The notes: a model not told the origin generated them from the letters alone. Counted from the first letter of the stretch, positions 44,959-55,633 are shown. The stretch is DNA of 64,000 bases from Peromyscus leucopus (GCF_004664715.2 NC_051064.1:114004240-114068239); one strand, 5' to 3'. Made by a program: numbers and translations.

Positions 44959-44962
<4 letters not shown>

Positions 44963-45059
44963 CTGGGGGTGGGGGAGATAAACTGGAATAGACAAAGCTA
45001 TCTTGACCAAAAGGAACAAAGTAGGCAGTAGTATATTACTTGACTTCAAAATAAAACCA

Positions 45060-45400
45060 CAAGGCTGAGCAAATGGCTAAGCTAGTAAAGGTCTTGCTCT
45101 ACAAGCATTAAAATCAGAGTTGGATCAGAACCCATGTTTTAAAACAAACAAAACTATGTGTAGTAGTGTGTTCTATCAATTCCAGTGCAGGGACTGGAGA
45201 CTGGAGGATATGAGCAGATCTCTGGAGCTCAGCATAGCCTCCTGAGTAATCCTCAGCCCATGAAAGACTCTTGTCTCCAAACATAGGGGGATAGAGTCTG
45301 AAGAATAATGCCTGATATTGTTCCCTGGCCTCCATATGTGTGCTTGCACGACAACACATGCACATACACACAGTCACACAGTTACATGCACACAAAATAA
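45060..45400 (+). mobile_element. B4-type composite SINE, sense
   Basis: tRNA-like head 'AAGGCTGAGCAAATGGCTAA', an A-rich joint at 45,138-45,152, B1-like body 'AGTGCAGGGACTGGAGACTG', and a tail 'CCTGGCCTCCATATGTGTGC' ending in CA-rich sequence. Inserted into the old L1. Confidence 0.8.
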
Positions 45401-45485
45401 TACTACAAATCTGTTATTGTCAAAGCATAGTATAGTATTAGCATAAGGATAGTACCATGGAACATGAAGTAGAATAGAGATCACA

Positions 45486-45967
45486 GAAGTAAAAGGTTCC
45501 TACTGTGGCTGCTGTCAGGAAAGTCTTCTGGGATGACAGGGATGTCGATGTTGAATTGATCTTTAAAAAGGAAAACCAGACCCAGAGTTCCAAAGAGACT
45601 TCTTTTTAAAACAGAGCGGTGAGTTAGCTATAGTTTCTGTGGCTTTGTTAAGAGCATATAGCTAGAGAAGCATGACCTGGAGGAGTGTGCAGGGATGATC
45701 ATCTGAGATACAAATGGTTATATTAAAGAATTTTTAATTTGTCCTAAAGACAACAGGAGACATCCAAAGAGTTTCAGAGGGGTGAGGCAGATTTGTGTTT
45801 TAGAAAACACATGTGGGCCTCTGTGTAGAAATGCTGAAGCTGGTGATTGGAGACCCCTGGTCTATTTAGGGAGTCACTAGAGAATCATACAAACCCCTCC
45901 CCAGATGACACAAAATCCAGTGTCATCACTGATTTTAAAAGTAATACAACAAAGTTATTACGAGTTC
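45486..45967. mobile_element. Ancient mammal-wide repeat fragments
   Basis: 'TTAATTTGTCCTAAAGACAA' followed by GGAGACATCCAAAGAG and TCAGAGGGGTGAGGCAG resemble an old mammal-wide repeat (related text at 52,970-53,290). Family not fixed. Confidence 0.4.
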
Positions 45968-45982
45968 TCATTTTCCATCTTT

Positions 45983-46151
45983 TTGCTTGTTTGTTTTTTG
46001 GTTTTTCAAGACAAGTTTTATCTGTGTAACCACTCTGACTGTCCTGGAACTTACTTTGTAGACCAGGATGGCCTCAAACTCATAGAGATCCACCACCTGC
46101 CTCTGCCTCCTGAGTGCTGGGATTAAAGGCATGCGCCACTACCTCCCCGCA
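45983..46151 (-). mobile_element. B1 SINE, antisense
   Basis: 'GGAACTTACTTTGTAGACCAG', 'GATGGCCTCAAACTCATAGA' and 'GTGCTGGGATTAAAGGCATG'. Flanked by TCATTTTCCATCTT (from 45,968) and TCATTTCCCATCTT (46,152-46,165), a 14-bp duplication with one mismatch. Confidence 0.93.
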
Positions 46152-46165
46152 TCATTTCCCATCTT

Positions 46166-46376
46166 ACCAGTTAAAGAACAACTATCCTCTGATTAGTTAG
46201 CTGATTTGGGGCACGCAGTAGTGGCAGAAGTGAGACTGCAAGCTTAAAGGAAGGGGAAAGATGCAAAATTCACAGTTTATAGGGGAATTTCATTAGCTCG
46301 GTAGAGAATGCCTTTATAAAAATGTAAGCTAAGAGTTCACTTGATGAGAAGAAACTGGATGTTTTCCCCTTAAATC
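46166..46376. other. Unassigned sequence
   Basis: No recognisable feature. Confidence 0.2.
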
Positions 46377-46382
46377 GGAAAC

Positions 46383-46877
46383 TGTAAAATGAATTCTAAT
46401 AGGTCTTTTAATAAAAACCCGGAGCCAGAATTTTGGGGTAAACACTGAAAGGTCAGAGAGACAAAGGAACAAGTCACAGCCACCACTTCTTTCCTCATCA
46501 ACTCCTCAGCCTGAAAAAGCCTCTAGACCAAAGCCTTTAGTTCCTGTGTCCTCATGCCTTATATACCTTTCTCTGCTCACACATACCATTTCCTTTCTCA
46601 ACTTTCCTAGTGTTGAGATTAAAGGTGTGTGACTACCAAGTACTGGGATAAAGGTGTGCGCCACCACTGCCTGGCTCTGTTTCTTTCCTAGACTGAGTCA
46701 ATCTCATGTAGTCTTGGGTGGCTTTGAACTCACAGAGATACAGACTGATCTCTGCCTCCCGAGTGCTAGGATTAAAGATGTGTGCCACCACTGTCTGGAT
46801 TCTATATTTAATCTAGTGGCTTGTTCTATTCTCTGATCTTCAGGCAAATTTATTAGGTTATACAATATATCACTACA
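46383..46877 (-). mobile_element. Family C solo LTR (ERVK-like) with B1-like modules
   Basis: A 495-bp element, TGTAAAATG on the left and CACTACA on the right, between GGAAAC (46,377-46,382) and GGGAAC (46,878-46,883), a 6-bp duplication with one mismatch. On its own strand it starts TGTAGTGATATATTG. It contains two or three B1-derived blocks: 46,615-46,675 ('GGTGTGCGCCACCACTGCC') and 46,725-46,800 ('CGAGTGCTAGGATTAAAGAT'). Confidence 0.82.
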
Positions 46878-46965
46878 GGGAACAAGAAGAGAAGCCCACT
46901 GTTACCATTCATAATCAACACTACAAGTAAAGAAGTAAGAGTGTAATGGGACTAGAAAGGCAACC

Positions 46966-46968
<3 letters not shown>

Positions 46969-47025
<57 letters not shown>
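46969..47025. repeat. (AC)28 microsatellite
   Basis: Uninterrupted AC run of about 57 bases. Confidence 0.97.
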
Positions 47026-47026
<1 letters not shown>

Positions 47027-47289
47027 TTAGCAAGTTGTTCACTAAAATGAATCAAATTTAGTTTTCCCATATGAGTTAGAGGTATCAGTTGTAACTGACT
47101 TCATACATTACCAACTCTTTACATTTTCACTGATATCTTTATTTGAGCCACTGAATTAGATTTGTATTTACTTAATTTAAACTAAGATAACCACCAATTC
47201 TGGTACTAATTGTAAGGAATTTAAAATCATGTAGGTTTAATTTTAATTCAGTTCTGTACCAAGTGCACCACTTTGGCCATTTACTAAGC
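47026..47289. other. Unassigned sequence
   Basis: No recognisable feature. Confidence 0.2.
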
Positions 47290-47297
47290 TTCTAGGT

Positions 47298-47497
47298 CAG
47301 TGTTTCTTAATCTTCTAATGTTGTAATTCTATAATACAATTCCTCATGTTGTGGTGACCCCAACCATAAAATTATTTTCGTTGCTACATCGTAAATGCAA
47401 TTTTCCTACTGTTGTGAATCATAATGTAAATATTTGATATGTAACCTCTGTGAAAGTGTTGTTTAACCTCCAAAGGGTTGCACCCCAGAGGTTGCTG
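47298..47497 (-). mobile_element. URR1-type hAT DNA transposon, reversed
   Basis: CAGTGTTTCTTAATC at the left end, then 'TCATGTTGTGGTGACCCCAA', 'CCATAAAATTATTTTCGTTG' and 'AGGGTTGCACCCCAGAGGTT' follow URR1 backwards. Weak 8-bp flanks, TTCTAGGT and CTCTAGAC, agree at five positions. Nonautonomous rodent element. Confidence 0.8.
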
Positions 47498-47700
47498 CTC
47501 TAGACACTGGTCCTCTAAGCTTATCCTCTCTGAGGCGTGACCTGGCAGAGCTTAATACCTTTGATCCTGTGTATCCTTTCTTCTTTCTTGACTTGTTGAA
47601 GGAGGTTGATGTAGGCCAAGATTAAGGTTGAAGGGCATTAGGGTAGTTAGGGTCAGGGTTAAAAGATCTATTTCAGAAAAAAAAAAAAAAAACTATTTCA
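47498..47700. other. Unassigned sequence with a few TTAGGG-like words
   Basis: TTAGGGTAGTTAGGGTCAGG at about 47,639 is telomere-like but only three degenerate units. An A17 tract follows at about 47,677. Confidence 0.3.
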
Positions 47701-48124
47701 TATTGATGTAACCAACCGTCTTATTAAATAAGAAACACAGAAACAATGTAAAAGAGAAAGCCGAGAGGTCAGAGCTCAGAGCTAAAATCTCACCCTTCCG
47801 CCTGCGGTGTCCCAGCTTCCCGAAAGAGGGCTACTTCCTGTCTGTACGTCTTTTTTATAGTATTATTGTTCTGCCTTCTCATTGGTTGTAAATCCAAACA
47901 CGTGACTGCCTCGTCACTGTCTGAATGTACAGCCCCCTAGGTCTTAAAGGCATATGTCTCCAATGCTGGCTGTATCCCTGAACACACAGAGATCTATGGG
48001 ATTAAAGGCATGTGCCACCACCGCCACACTCTGTCTATGGCTCTAATAGCTCTGACCCCTGGGCAACTTTATTTATTAACATACAATCAAAATCACATTT
48101 CAGTACAATTAGAATACCACCACA
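47701..48124 (-). mobile_element. Family B solo LTR (ERVK-like), decayed-TSD copy
   Basis: A 424-bp copy from TATTGATGTAACC to ACCACCACA. Its terminal TG is mutated to TA, and the flanks ATTTCA and CAAATG do not match, so the target duplication is lost. It lacks about 25 bases in the B1-like block (AGATCTATGGGATTAAAGG at 47,990). Confidence 0.83.
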
Positions 48125-48134
48125 CAAATGATTT

Positions 48135-48275
48135 TTTAATTCAGATTATCTTACATACTAATTCTATGACCATAGGTAAGTCACTTGCTAACTCCTAGCC
48201 TTAATTTCCTCAACTTTGGGATGAGAATATTTATAGAGTATACTTCTTGGATTTGTTTTTTTATGATTAAAATAT
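48135..48275 (+). mobile_element. MIR relic, sense
   Basis: 'CTATGACCATAGGTAAGTC', ACTTGCTAACTCCTAGCC, 'TTAATTTCCTCAACTTTGGG' and ATGAGAATATTTATAGAG are the MIR core through the CAGTTTCCTCATCTG position. Confidence 0.65.
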
Positions 48276-49689
48276 AAGATACATATGTAGAACTTATTGT
48301 GGATCCAGTTAAACAATAGCCACATAGTCCATAGCAGTAGCCATTGCTTTTAGTTTTTGTTTTATTTATATTTGATGATAGAGCAACCATCCTAGTAAAG
48401 GATGTGTATGGGGAGGATGGATTAGTTCAGGAGAGATGCTAAGTCATGGACACAAGTAGCAAAATTGTAGAGGATCATAAATGCCAGACTAAAGGAAAAA
48501 GAATTGGAAAGCTTCAAAACTTAGAAGATCACTCAGAAAGTGCTATTATCAGGGCAGTCTTCCTGTAATTAAAACCCCCATGTCAGAAAATGTATGAACA
48601 GTTTGGAACTTCCAGGTTTTACCTTTTCATTTCCTCAGGTTCCATATTTACAGAAGGCAGAAGAATGTAGGAAGGGAAGGAGGAATTGGGGTGAGGGGTG
48701 ATATATCCCTGGTGATCCAGGGTCATTGGGAAGCAGTATCAGCACTTGTTGTTAGGAATTGAGCAGTAGCCCTGATTTAGCATGACTGCTGCTGAATGTC
48801 TCTGGAGCCTGGCCAGCCTGTATCCTTCCTGGGGTTCTTATTTTGCAAACTGTTTGCAAATAGAAGGAATGTTGCCAATTCACTGGGGCATAGAATCCAG
48901 CAGGGATGATGATGGTAATAACACTAAAGTGGCTGGGCACTGATGCCATCAGGGAACCTGAGGGGGGTGGTATCTGTTTATTTTAATAAGAATTCCTGCC
49001 CCCAATGGCCTTAAGGTGAAGGGTGGGACTTCCAGCCACTCTCCTCCTGAGCCAGCATCTGTTCCTTGGATTAAGGAAAGTCTGCCTGCTCTGCTTCCTT
49101 CTAGAAATAAAGACCCATTTGTTTGGTCTGAGCAAACAGGTCACTGTCCTACATCAACCTCTTTTGACATGGCCAAAAAGAGGTAAAGATAGAAAGGACC
49201 CTGAGAGGAAGTGACAGAAATGTGAGCTTTGCCAAATCTGTGCTTTACTTCCCAGAGAGGACTAGCTCAGGGTGCCAGGTTAGGCTGGCAAATTCAAAGG
49301 CAGACGGTCCTGCCCACACAGCAGCCTCCTGGCCGGAAGTCGGGGGTGGATCCAGATGGGAATCATATGCTTGTGCCATGTGTGTTTTCATTGGAGGGGA
49401 AAAGAATCTCATGGCTGGCAACTTTCTTAGGGCTCTGTGCAGAACTCCCAGTGTGAGGAGGGAGGGGGCTGCTTGGAAGATGCTATGCCCTGAATTTTAG
49501 GAAGCCCTAGCAGTAGCAGAACTTGGGCAGAGTAGAGCCTGTGCTGTAATCTCATTGGATGCCAGACTAGGAACCCTAGACTACTCAAAAAACTCACTTT
49601 TATTTTGGTCTCATAAGGAAAAACCTTTCAATTCTACTGTCTCATGCTTGTTCAGTTCTCATTCCTCCTTTCAATTTCAAGACTGAGAT
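48276..49689. other. Repeat-poor, relatively GC-rich single-copy block
   Basis: I see no transposon here. From 48,750 to 49,500 the sequence has more G+C than nearly all the rest. Overlapping frames of 92 codons (49,222-49,500) and 75 codons (49,229-49,456) show no known motif, signal peptide or splice support. It could be a conserved regulatory element or an unrecognised exon, or ordinary single-copy DNA. Confidence 0.4.
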
Positions 49690-49950
49690 TCAGTGAATGT
49701 TTAAGCAACCACAAAATGCCAGACACCAAATGCTAACACACAGCAGGACTGCAATCTGCATCTTTCAGATAAAGAAGCTGGGATGGGTGACACAGTTAAT
49801 AAGGAGCACAGTCAGGATTCCCCATCTCATAGACACTGATGTCTTTGCACAGCACTCCAGCTTCATTGCTTGCAGCTGCCCTCATAAATTGGCACTCTGT
49901 ATCTGGGACATAGTATAAGTTCAATAAGTACTTTAACATTTAGTGAGTGA
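49690..49950 (-). mobile_element. MIR relic, antisense, with L2-like end
   Basis: 'TTTCAGATAAAGAAGCTGGG', ATGGGTGACACAGTTAATAA and GTCAGGATTCCCCATCTC fit reversed MIR. 'TCTGGGACATAGTATAAGTT' near 49,903 with CAATAAGTACTTTAAC resembles the tail of an L2 or sense MIR, probably a separate relic. Confidence 0.58.
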
Positions 49951-50849
49951 TGTTTTCTTTGTCCAAATGCAAGGCAGTGAGGGGTAGGAGGGCAGATCTG
50001 GGAAAAGTTAAAGGGAGGAGTTATGAGCCAATTATGATCAAATTATATGAAATTATTAAAGAATCAATATGAATATTTTAATAAAAAATAGACTAGGGAT
50101 GGAACAAATATAAGAAAAGTGAGAAAGGAGGATCACAGTTGGGAGATAATTGAGTTAAAGAAATGAACTGCTTTGTATTTTAATGGAATGCTATTGGCCC
50201 TGGGCATAGACAGAGAAGAATCATTTAAAATGCTGGCTAGGAGGGAGCTTATAGAAAGATATTAGTCTTTGGATCCTAAGAACAGATCTAAAGTTGAGTC
50301 TGAATTATTGCTTGGTTAAAATCCTCTACCATTTCAGCAAGTGCAACAACATATATTTCTCAGGTTGTTACTGTGTGTGTGACACTGACTGAGGCTTCTG
50401 TTGACAGTGCTGACACCCAGGAGCCTCTGCCTTAACTAAGTTCATCTCTCAAGGACTTATACCTTTCCTTTTTGGCAGCCTTGTGCCTATTTTTCCACTT
50501 TGATAAACATAGAGAACTCAATTCAATTTCTACGAGGTTTTATCCTCCTATCTGCCAACTACAGGCAACTCATGGGGTTATAACCCTTTCATGAGGGAGT
50601 TGTTATATAAGAATATTTTCAAATCACAGTCTCAGACTTGTGAGAATTTCTGGAGGCCTTAGAAGCCATTTAGACATACATGTAACAGTAAGAATGAGGC
50701 CACTTAGGAAAGTAGTGATTCAGACAGTGGAGTTCCTGAAACTTCAGAATTTTTTTCATGATCCTAAAATTATGATCATTACTTTTGAAGGATGAGTTCT
50801 TAGAAATTCTTATCTACACATTGATCCTTGGCTTATAAATACTATTGGC
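49951..50849. other. Unassigned sequence
   Basis: About 900 bp without a supported gene or repeat. Confidence 0.3.
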
Positions 50850-51065
50850 TTTATAGTCGGGTGGAGTCAAATATGGATCCTGGCTTCATCTCTGCAAATT
50901 TTCTTATCCCAGGAAGGAAATATCTCTGAGACTTCTTTCCACAGTAGATCTATAAAGATACTAACATTAACATATCAGCATATTTATTGGGAAAGATGCT
51001 AATGATCACAGAATATCTCACTTAACATTAGCTAGTATGTATTGTAGTAAGAGCCTGGTTTTCTT
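50850..51065 (+). mobile_element. MIR-like relic, sense
   Basis: 'GGTGGAGTCAAATATGGATC', CTGGCTTCATCTCTGCAAAT and 'GTAGATCTATAAAGATACTA' with ACATTAGCTAGTATGTATTG near 51,026 follow MIR order. Confidence 0.55.
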
Positions 51066-52028
51066 TCAGATACTTTAAAAAATGAGCAAATGAAACTTTC
51101 TTTAACATCCTATTTGACAATCTATGTATCTCAAGACTATATATCTCAAGACTATACAATTATTTTACTTCATTTTAGCAGCCTAAAGCTGTCATTACTG
51201 AGACAAAGATATGTTGTTGAAAAGTTTATTATTCAGTGACATGTGGGCTTTGTTTACATTGCTTCACTGAGTCACTACTGGGACTCCTGGAATCTATGAT
51301 GGCTTGAATGTTTCATACAATTAGGATGTCAGTCTGCTATTAAGTGTCTAATTGCATTAAATTCTTTATATTACCAAGTGAGCTTCTACATGCTCCTTGA
51401 GATCTGCTACAAACATTGAGAACAGGAGTCTTGAGGATTGAGGCCAACCAGCTAAGGAGACAGAGCATCACACTTGGGCATTTTCTTCTGAAGAGTTTTA
51501 ACGACAGTACCATGCATTTTAATGACAATATAGTCTGGAAGTATAGAAGTAGTAATGGTCTTAGAATTAGGTATTAGAAAGCCTTGTCCTAAACAGCTAA
51601 TTAACTTGATGTTGATTATTATTATCTTTTATACCTTTGTATCTATGTTCATAGCATTTACCACAGCATCCCAAATCTCCCAACTTTACCTGGAAATCTT
51701 ACCTGTCCCTGATGTCTTTGGACACAAGAAGCCTTTAGATTATATCCATGTCTTGGATTGTCCTTTCCTCTTTGATCCCATAGACTCCAAGGCTTTGCCC
51801 TGCCACATCAATGCTTTAACATAGACAAATATTTTCATCTGCCTCTTTCCTCTTGCATTGTAAGATCTTCAAGAGTGTGAATATATTTTTTTCTTTTGTC
51901 TTCAATATGTTTACTTATGTACAAGGTCGATCTGTGTCAGAAACTGTCTGGATAGTAGGACTGGGATATAAGGAAGGGAGACTCAAGGTTAGGAAAAAAA
52001 TCATGGAGGCTGGAATAAAAGGGAATCA
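51066..52028. other. Unassigned sequence
   Basis: Contains a tiny tandem duplication, ATCTCAAGACTATAT/C, at 51,127-51,157, and L2-like text near 51,640-51,890 ('TGTAAGATCTTCAAGAGTG'). Frames at 51,340-51,528, 51,555-51,824 and 51,853-52,044 have no recognisable motif. Confidence 0.3.
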
Positions 52029-52034
52029 CTCATT

Positions 52035-52427
52035 TGTAGCTTGAGAGTTTTCTCTCTGGGTCCCACCAAGCCCCAACAGTCCAACAGCCCACTTATAAAA
52101 TAAACACAGAGACGCTTATATTATTTAAACTGTTTGGCCTAATGGCTCAGACTTCTTGTTAACTGTTCTTATATCTTAAATTAGCTCATTTTATTAATCT
52201 ATAAGTACCACGTGGCTCATGGCTTACTGGTCGGTACCTTACATCTCGCTTGTAAGGCACCGGCTGGCAGGTCTCTGCTTTAGCCTTCCACTTCCCAGAA
52301 TTCTCCTCTCCTTTTGTCCTGCCCATACTTCTTGCCTGGCTACTGGCCAATCAGTGTTTTATTTATTAACCAATCAGAGCAACACATTTGTCATACAGAA
52401 CATCCCACAGCACTCTGTCCCATATCA
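52035..52427 (-). mobile_element. Family A solo LTR (ERVK-like), copy 4, extended end
   Basis: A 393-bp LTR from TGTAGCTTGAG to CCCATATCA with a perfect 6-bp duplication, CTCATT, at 52,029-52,034 and 52,428-52,433; the flanking identity extends to 11 bases counting LTR ends. It has two clean CCAAT boxes (GGCCAATCAGTG and AACCAATCAGAG). About 15 extra bases lie beyond the usual CCCACAGCA end. Confidence 0.87.
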
Positions 52428-52433
52428 CTCATT

Positions 52434-52624
52434 TAGCTAATCTAGCCATGAACTAACTGCATTCATTTATTTTTCAACTTCATTAGAAGAGCCTACTGGA
52501 TGACAGGGTACAAGACAAGAATAAAAAGAAATCTTATGCTAAAGAATTTTTCCTTTTGCTGGCAGAGGATATAACATAACCACAGAATATTTATATGGTA
52601 AGAACATAGCCCTGGGTTTGAGCA
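52434..52624. other. Unassigned sequence
   Basis: No recognisable feature. Confidence 0.2.
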
Positions 52625-52800
52625 TAATGCCACAAAAATGAGCACAAGCCAGGTATAAAAGTGCATGCACCAGTAAAACCAGCACTTGGAAAGTAGAGAG
52701 ACAGGAACATCAGAAGTTCAAATTCGTCCTTGGCTATATAATGAGTTAAAGGTCAGCCTGAACTACTGAAAAGGGGCAAGGAGCAGGAGAAGGAAAATAA
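52625..52800 (+). mobile_element. Old B1-type SINE, sense
   Basis: 'GCCAGGTATAAAAGTGCATG', CACCAGTAAAACCAGCACTTGG, 'CAGAAGTTCAAATTCGTCCT' and 'AAAGGTCAGCCTGAACTACT' follow B1. Diverged; A-rich tail at 52,786. The second block is at 52,670-52,691. Confidence 0.75.
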
Positions 52801-53604
52801 AGTATCGTTTATATTATATATAGTATAATTGTGTATAGTAGAGAATATGTATTCACTATAAGAAATAAATACAAATAAGGAAATGTTAAACAAAAATGGT
52901 ATGCTTATTGCTGTGATAGGACATGCAAGTTACAGAGAGATATACTGGTACTTATGTGAGTCTGAGGGTTAAATAAGGCTTCCTGGAGGAAGTACTTTAG
53001 CTGAGTCTCAGAACATATGTAGGAGGGAATTAGGCTTCCAGAAGAGGAAAGGCTCTAGGGCTTTGTTGGGGCTGTTGGTGAACCAGGGTGACAGAAATAG
53101 AGAGCTTAATCTAGACAAGTTGGGAACCATGAGATGAGAGTGGTTAACTTAGTGACAGGATTCAAAGCCACGTTTGCATGTGTAAAAACAGAAACTGAAG
53201 GTTGGGGATCCCTCAGAGGCACTGTTGACAAGGATCATTAGCTGGGAAAGACCTAGTTAAAGTCAGTTTGGTCTGATTCTGCAGCAACAGGCCCTTATAT
53301 CTTTAAGTAAAAAATTAGAGGGAATATTTTCTTGAAAATAATTACTCTATTTTGGAAAGAGGGTGACCTTAGTTTGTCACCTGTTATATATTCCACAAAC
53401 ACATTCTTGGAAGAGAACTCCAGTGTGCGTTTTCATTTGTGGATTTTTGAAGTCTCTAAATTGCTTATTTTATTGGATCAAGAGCCTTCAAATATCACCT
53501 TAGCAGTAAATATTTCAAGATTATCTGTGAAATAACAGATCCAATTTAGTTGTACTTTATATAAAGTCTAACTTTGGTATCAGGAGGTACATGATGTCAG
53601 TCTC
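52801..53604. mobile_element. Mostly ancient mammal-wide repeat text, otherwise unassigned
   Basis: 'GGCTTCCTGGAGGAAGTACT' near 52,978 and 'AGGAAAGGCTCTAGGGC' near 53,046 resemble an old mammal-wide repeat also hinted at 45,486. From 53,290 on I see nothing recognisable; frame 53,332-53,535 has no motif. Confidence 0.35.
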
Positions 53605-53728
53605 ACATGAGAGGAAGCAACACTTGATCACTTTAAGTGATTTTTCCAAAGCCATGCCACTAATAAGTAACACGAGCAGAGCTAGAACACAGCTTTTTAT
53701 AGTCTCGACTGCGATTTTTCTACTATTT
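53605..53728 (-). mobile_element. MIR relic, antisense
   Basis: 'AAGTGATTTTTCCAAAGCCA' and 'TGCCACTAATAAGTAACACG' followed by AGCAGAGCTAGAACACAGC match the reversed MIR core. Confidence 0.62.
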
Positions 53729-54620
53729 CATAAATTGTATGTCTCCAAACTCTGGGAACTCTGCTGCTGGCATTTTTACTCCTTTGAAACTGTGGAGGGT
53801 AAAACATTCAGTTACATAATTTGACATTTAGATTCAGCTCTCCTCCAGAGCTGAAAATTCATATATTTGTCTACCAACTTGGCTTTGTAATACTGCTGCA
53901 ACTTTATGTTTCTATGGCCTCTGGTATAAAAATATACCATTGTCCTAATTAAAACACTGCTTTACCTCTCACTACAGGAACTTTCAAGAAAACTGCCAAC
54001 CATTCAAAATAATTTGTGGTCTTTGAGATGTTTTTCTCACTAAGCTGTTATAACTATTTTTAGGTACATTCTATGTTCTCTGGAGCTTTTAGTGCTGTTT
54101 TTTAGTGTTGATCCATTGTTGTTTAAGAGACATAGTAGGAGTTCTCATTTAAAAGTTACCAGTAGAACCAAACCGATTTTAGAGCTAGAAAAGAGCTAAC
54201 AAGCAAATATTGGGAGCCACAAGTACTAGTGGGGCATTTGGGGGAAACTTTTAATATGGAGGACTACCATACACACAGGGGACACTTGGATTTTAAGTAT
54301 ATGGCTCAATTAACTGGAACAACAGTGTAAGCACTGCCTAAATTAAAATATAAGGCACTGCTTGTTATGCAGAAAGCTCCCTGGTGCCATCTCCTCCTCA
54401 GTCCCCTAAGGTTACAAATACTCTGTCTGCCAGGATCAGTTTGCATATGCCGTAGCTTTCTGTGGGTGGAATGCATATTTTTGTATATTGAATCTGTCAT
54501 GAAATGATACATTGTCCATGTCATTGTGGTTAATGTGATAACTTATTCTTTGGTGCTGACCTATAAGCAATACACCATCTATGTAATCTGCATAGGATTT
54601 CTGTGTTGATGCTCATGAAA
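53729..54620. other. Unassigned sequence
   Basis: About 890 bp without a supported gene or repeat. Confidence 0.3.
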
Positions 54621-54624
54621 GACA

Positions 54625-54740
54625 TTGTTTATAATCCTTTTTTGTTGCCATATTTCATCAGGTTTTGGCATCATAAAATGATCTGGAAAGTATTCCTCTT
54701 TAATGTTTTTTTGACACTTTGTGTAAGAGAGTTCCCAAAA
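54625..54740 (-). mobile_element. Old L1 ORF2 fragment, antisense
   Basis: 'CATCAGGTTTTGGCATCATA', AAATGATCTGGAAAGTATTC and 'GACACTTTGTGTAAGAGAG' match reversed ORF2. Confidence 0.6.
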
Positions 54741-54920
54741 TAAATGGTTAACTCAGTTCAGTAATAAAGTGGCACAAGTCTCAAATGTCTTCAAAGAAAG
54801 ATCTTTAATTATAGATTTATTTTATTTCATAAACATGGTATTTTGATAGATATAGGTTTTTTGTTCTAAGGCTTCCTCCTGTTAATGGGATAATAAACAA
54901 GGTCCTTTGGCAGCACCTTC
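54741..54920. other. Unassigned sequence
   Basis: No recognisable feature. Confidence 0.2.
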
Positions 54921-54928
54921 CTTTAGAG

Positions 54929-55118
54929 CAGTTGTTGTCAACCTGTGGGTAGCCATCTCTTTGGCAAACCTCCATCTCCAAAATATTTATATTAGGATTA
55001 GTAACAGTAGCAAAATGACAGTAATGAAATAGCAACAAAAATAATTTTATGGTTGTGGGTTAGTACAATGTGAGTAACTATTAAAGGGTTGCAGCATTAG
55101 GAAGGTTGAGAACCATTG
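54929..55118 (+). mobile_element. URR1-type hAT DNA transposon, intact ends
   Basis: A 190-bp element starting CAGTTGTTGTCAACC and ending GGTTGAGAACCATTG (terminal inverted repeats). A perfect 8-bp duplication, CTTTAGAG, lies at 54,921-54,928 and 55,119-55,126, as hAT elements produce. Internal AATAATTTTATGGTTGTGGG is characteristic of URR1. Confidence 0.93.
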
Positions 55119-55126
55119 CTTTAGAG

Positions 55127-55633
<507 letters not shown>

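Larger units (their letters stand above)
44440..45485 (+). mobile_element. Old L1 ORF2 upstream segment, sense (inverted pair, part 2)
   Basis: Sense text from the reverse-transcriptase region, 'CAGATGACATTATCTCATAT' (the neighbourhood of the catalytic Asp pair), to 'AAGCAATTACCATTTGCAAT', and, after a B4 insertion, 'GCATAAGGATAGTACCATGG' at 45,442. Reading frames are destroyed. It is interrupted by an AC tract and a B4. Confidence 0.75.

Noticed and set aside
45060..45110. tRNA gene
   Set aside because: The tRNA-like head belongs to a B4 SINE; no tRNA fold is intact. The same applies to the heads at 22,919, 32,941 and 60,902.
47636..47664. Interstitial telomere repeat
   Set aside because: Only three degenerate TTAGGG-like words; within chance and too short to call.
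49222..49500. 92-codon frame as a coding exon
   Set aside because: No recognisable protein, an overlapping frame of similar length, and no splice sites I can support. Kept only as part of the GC-rich block.
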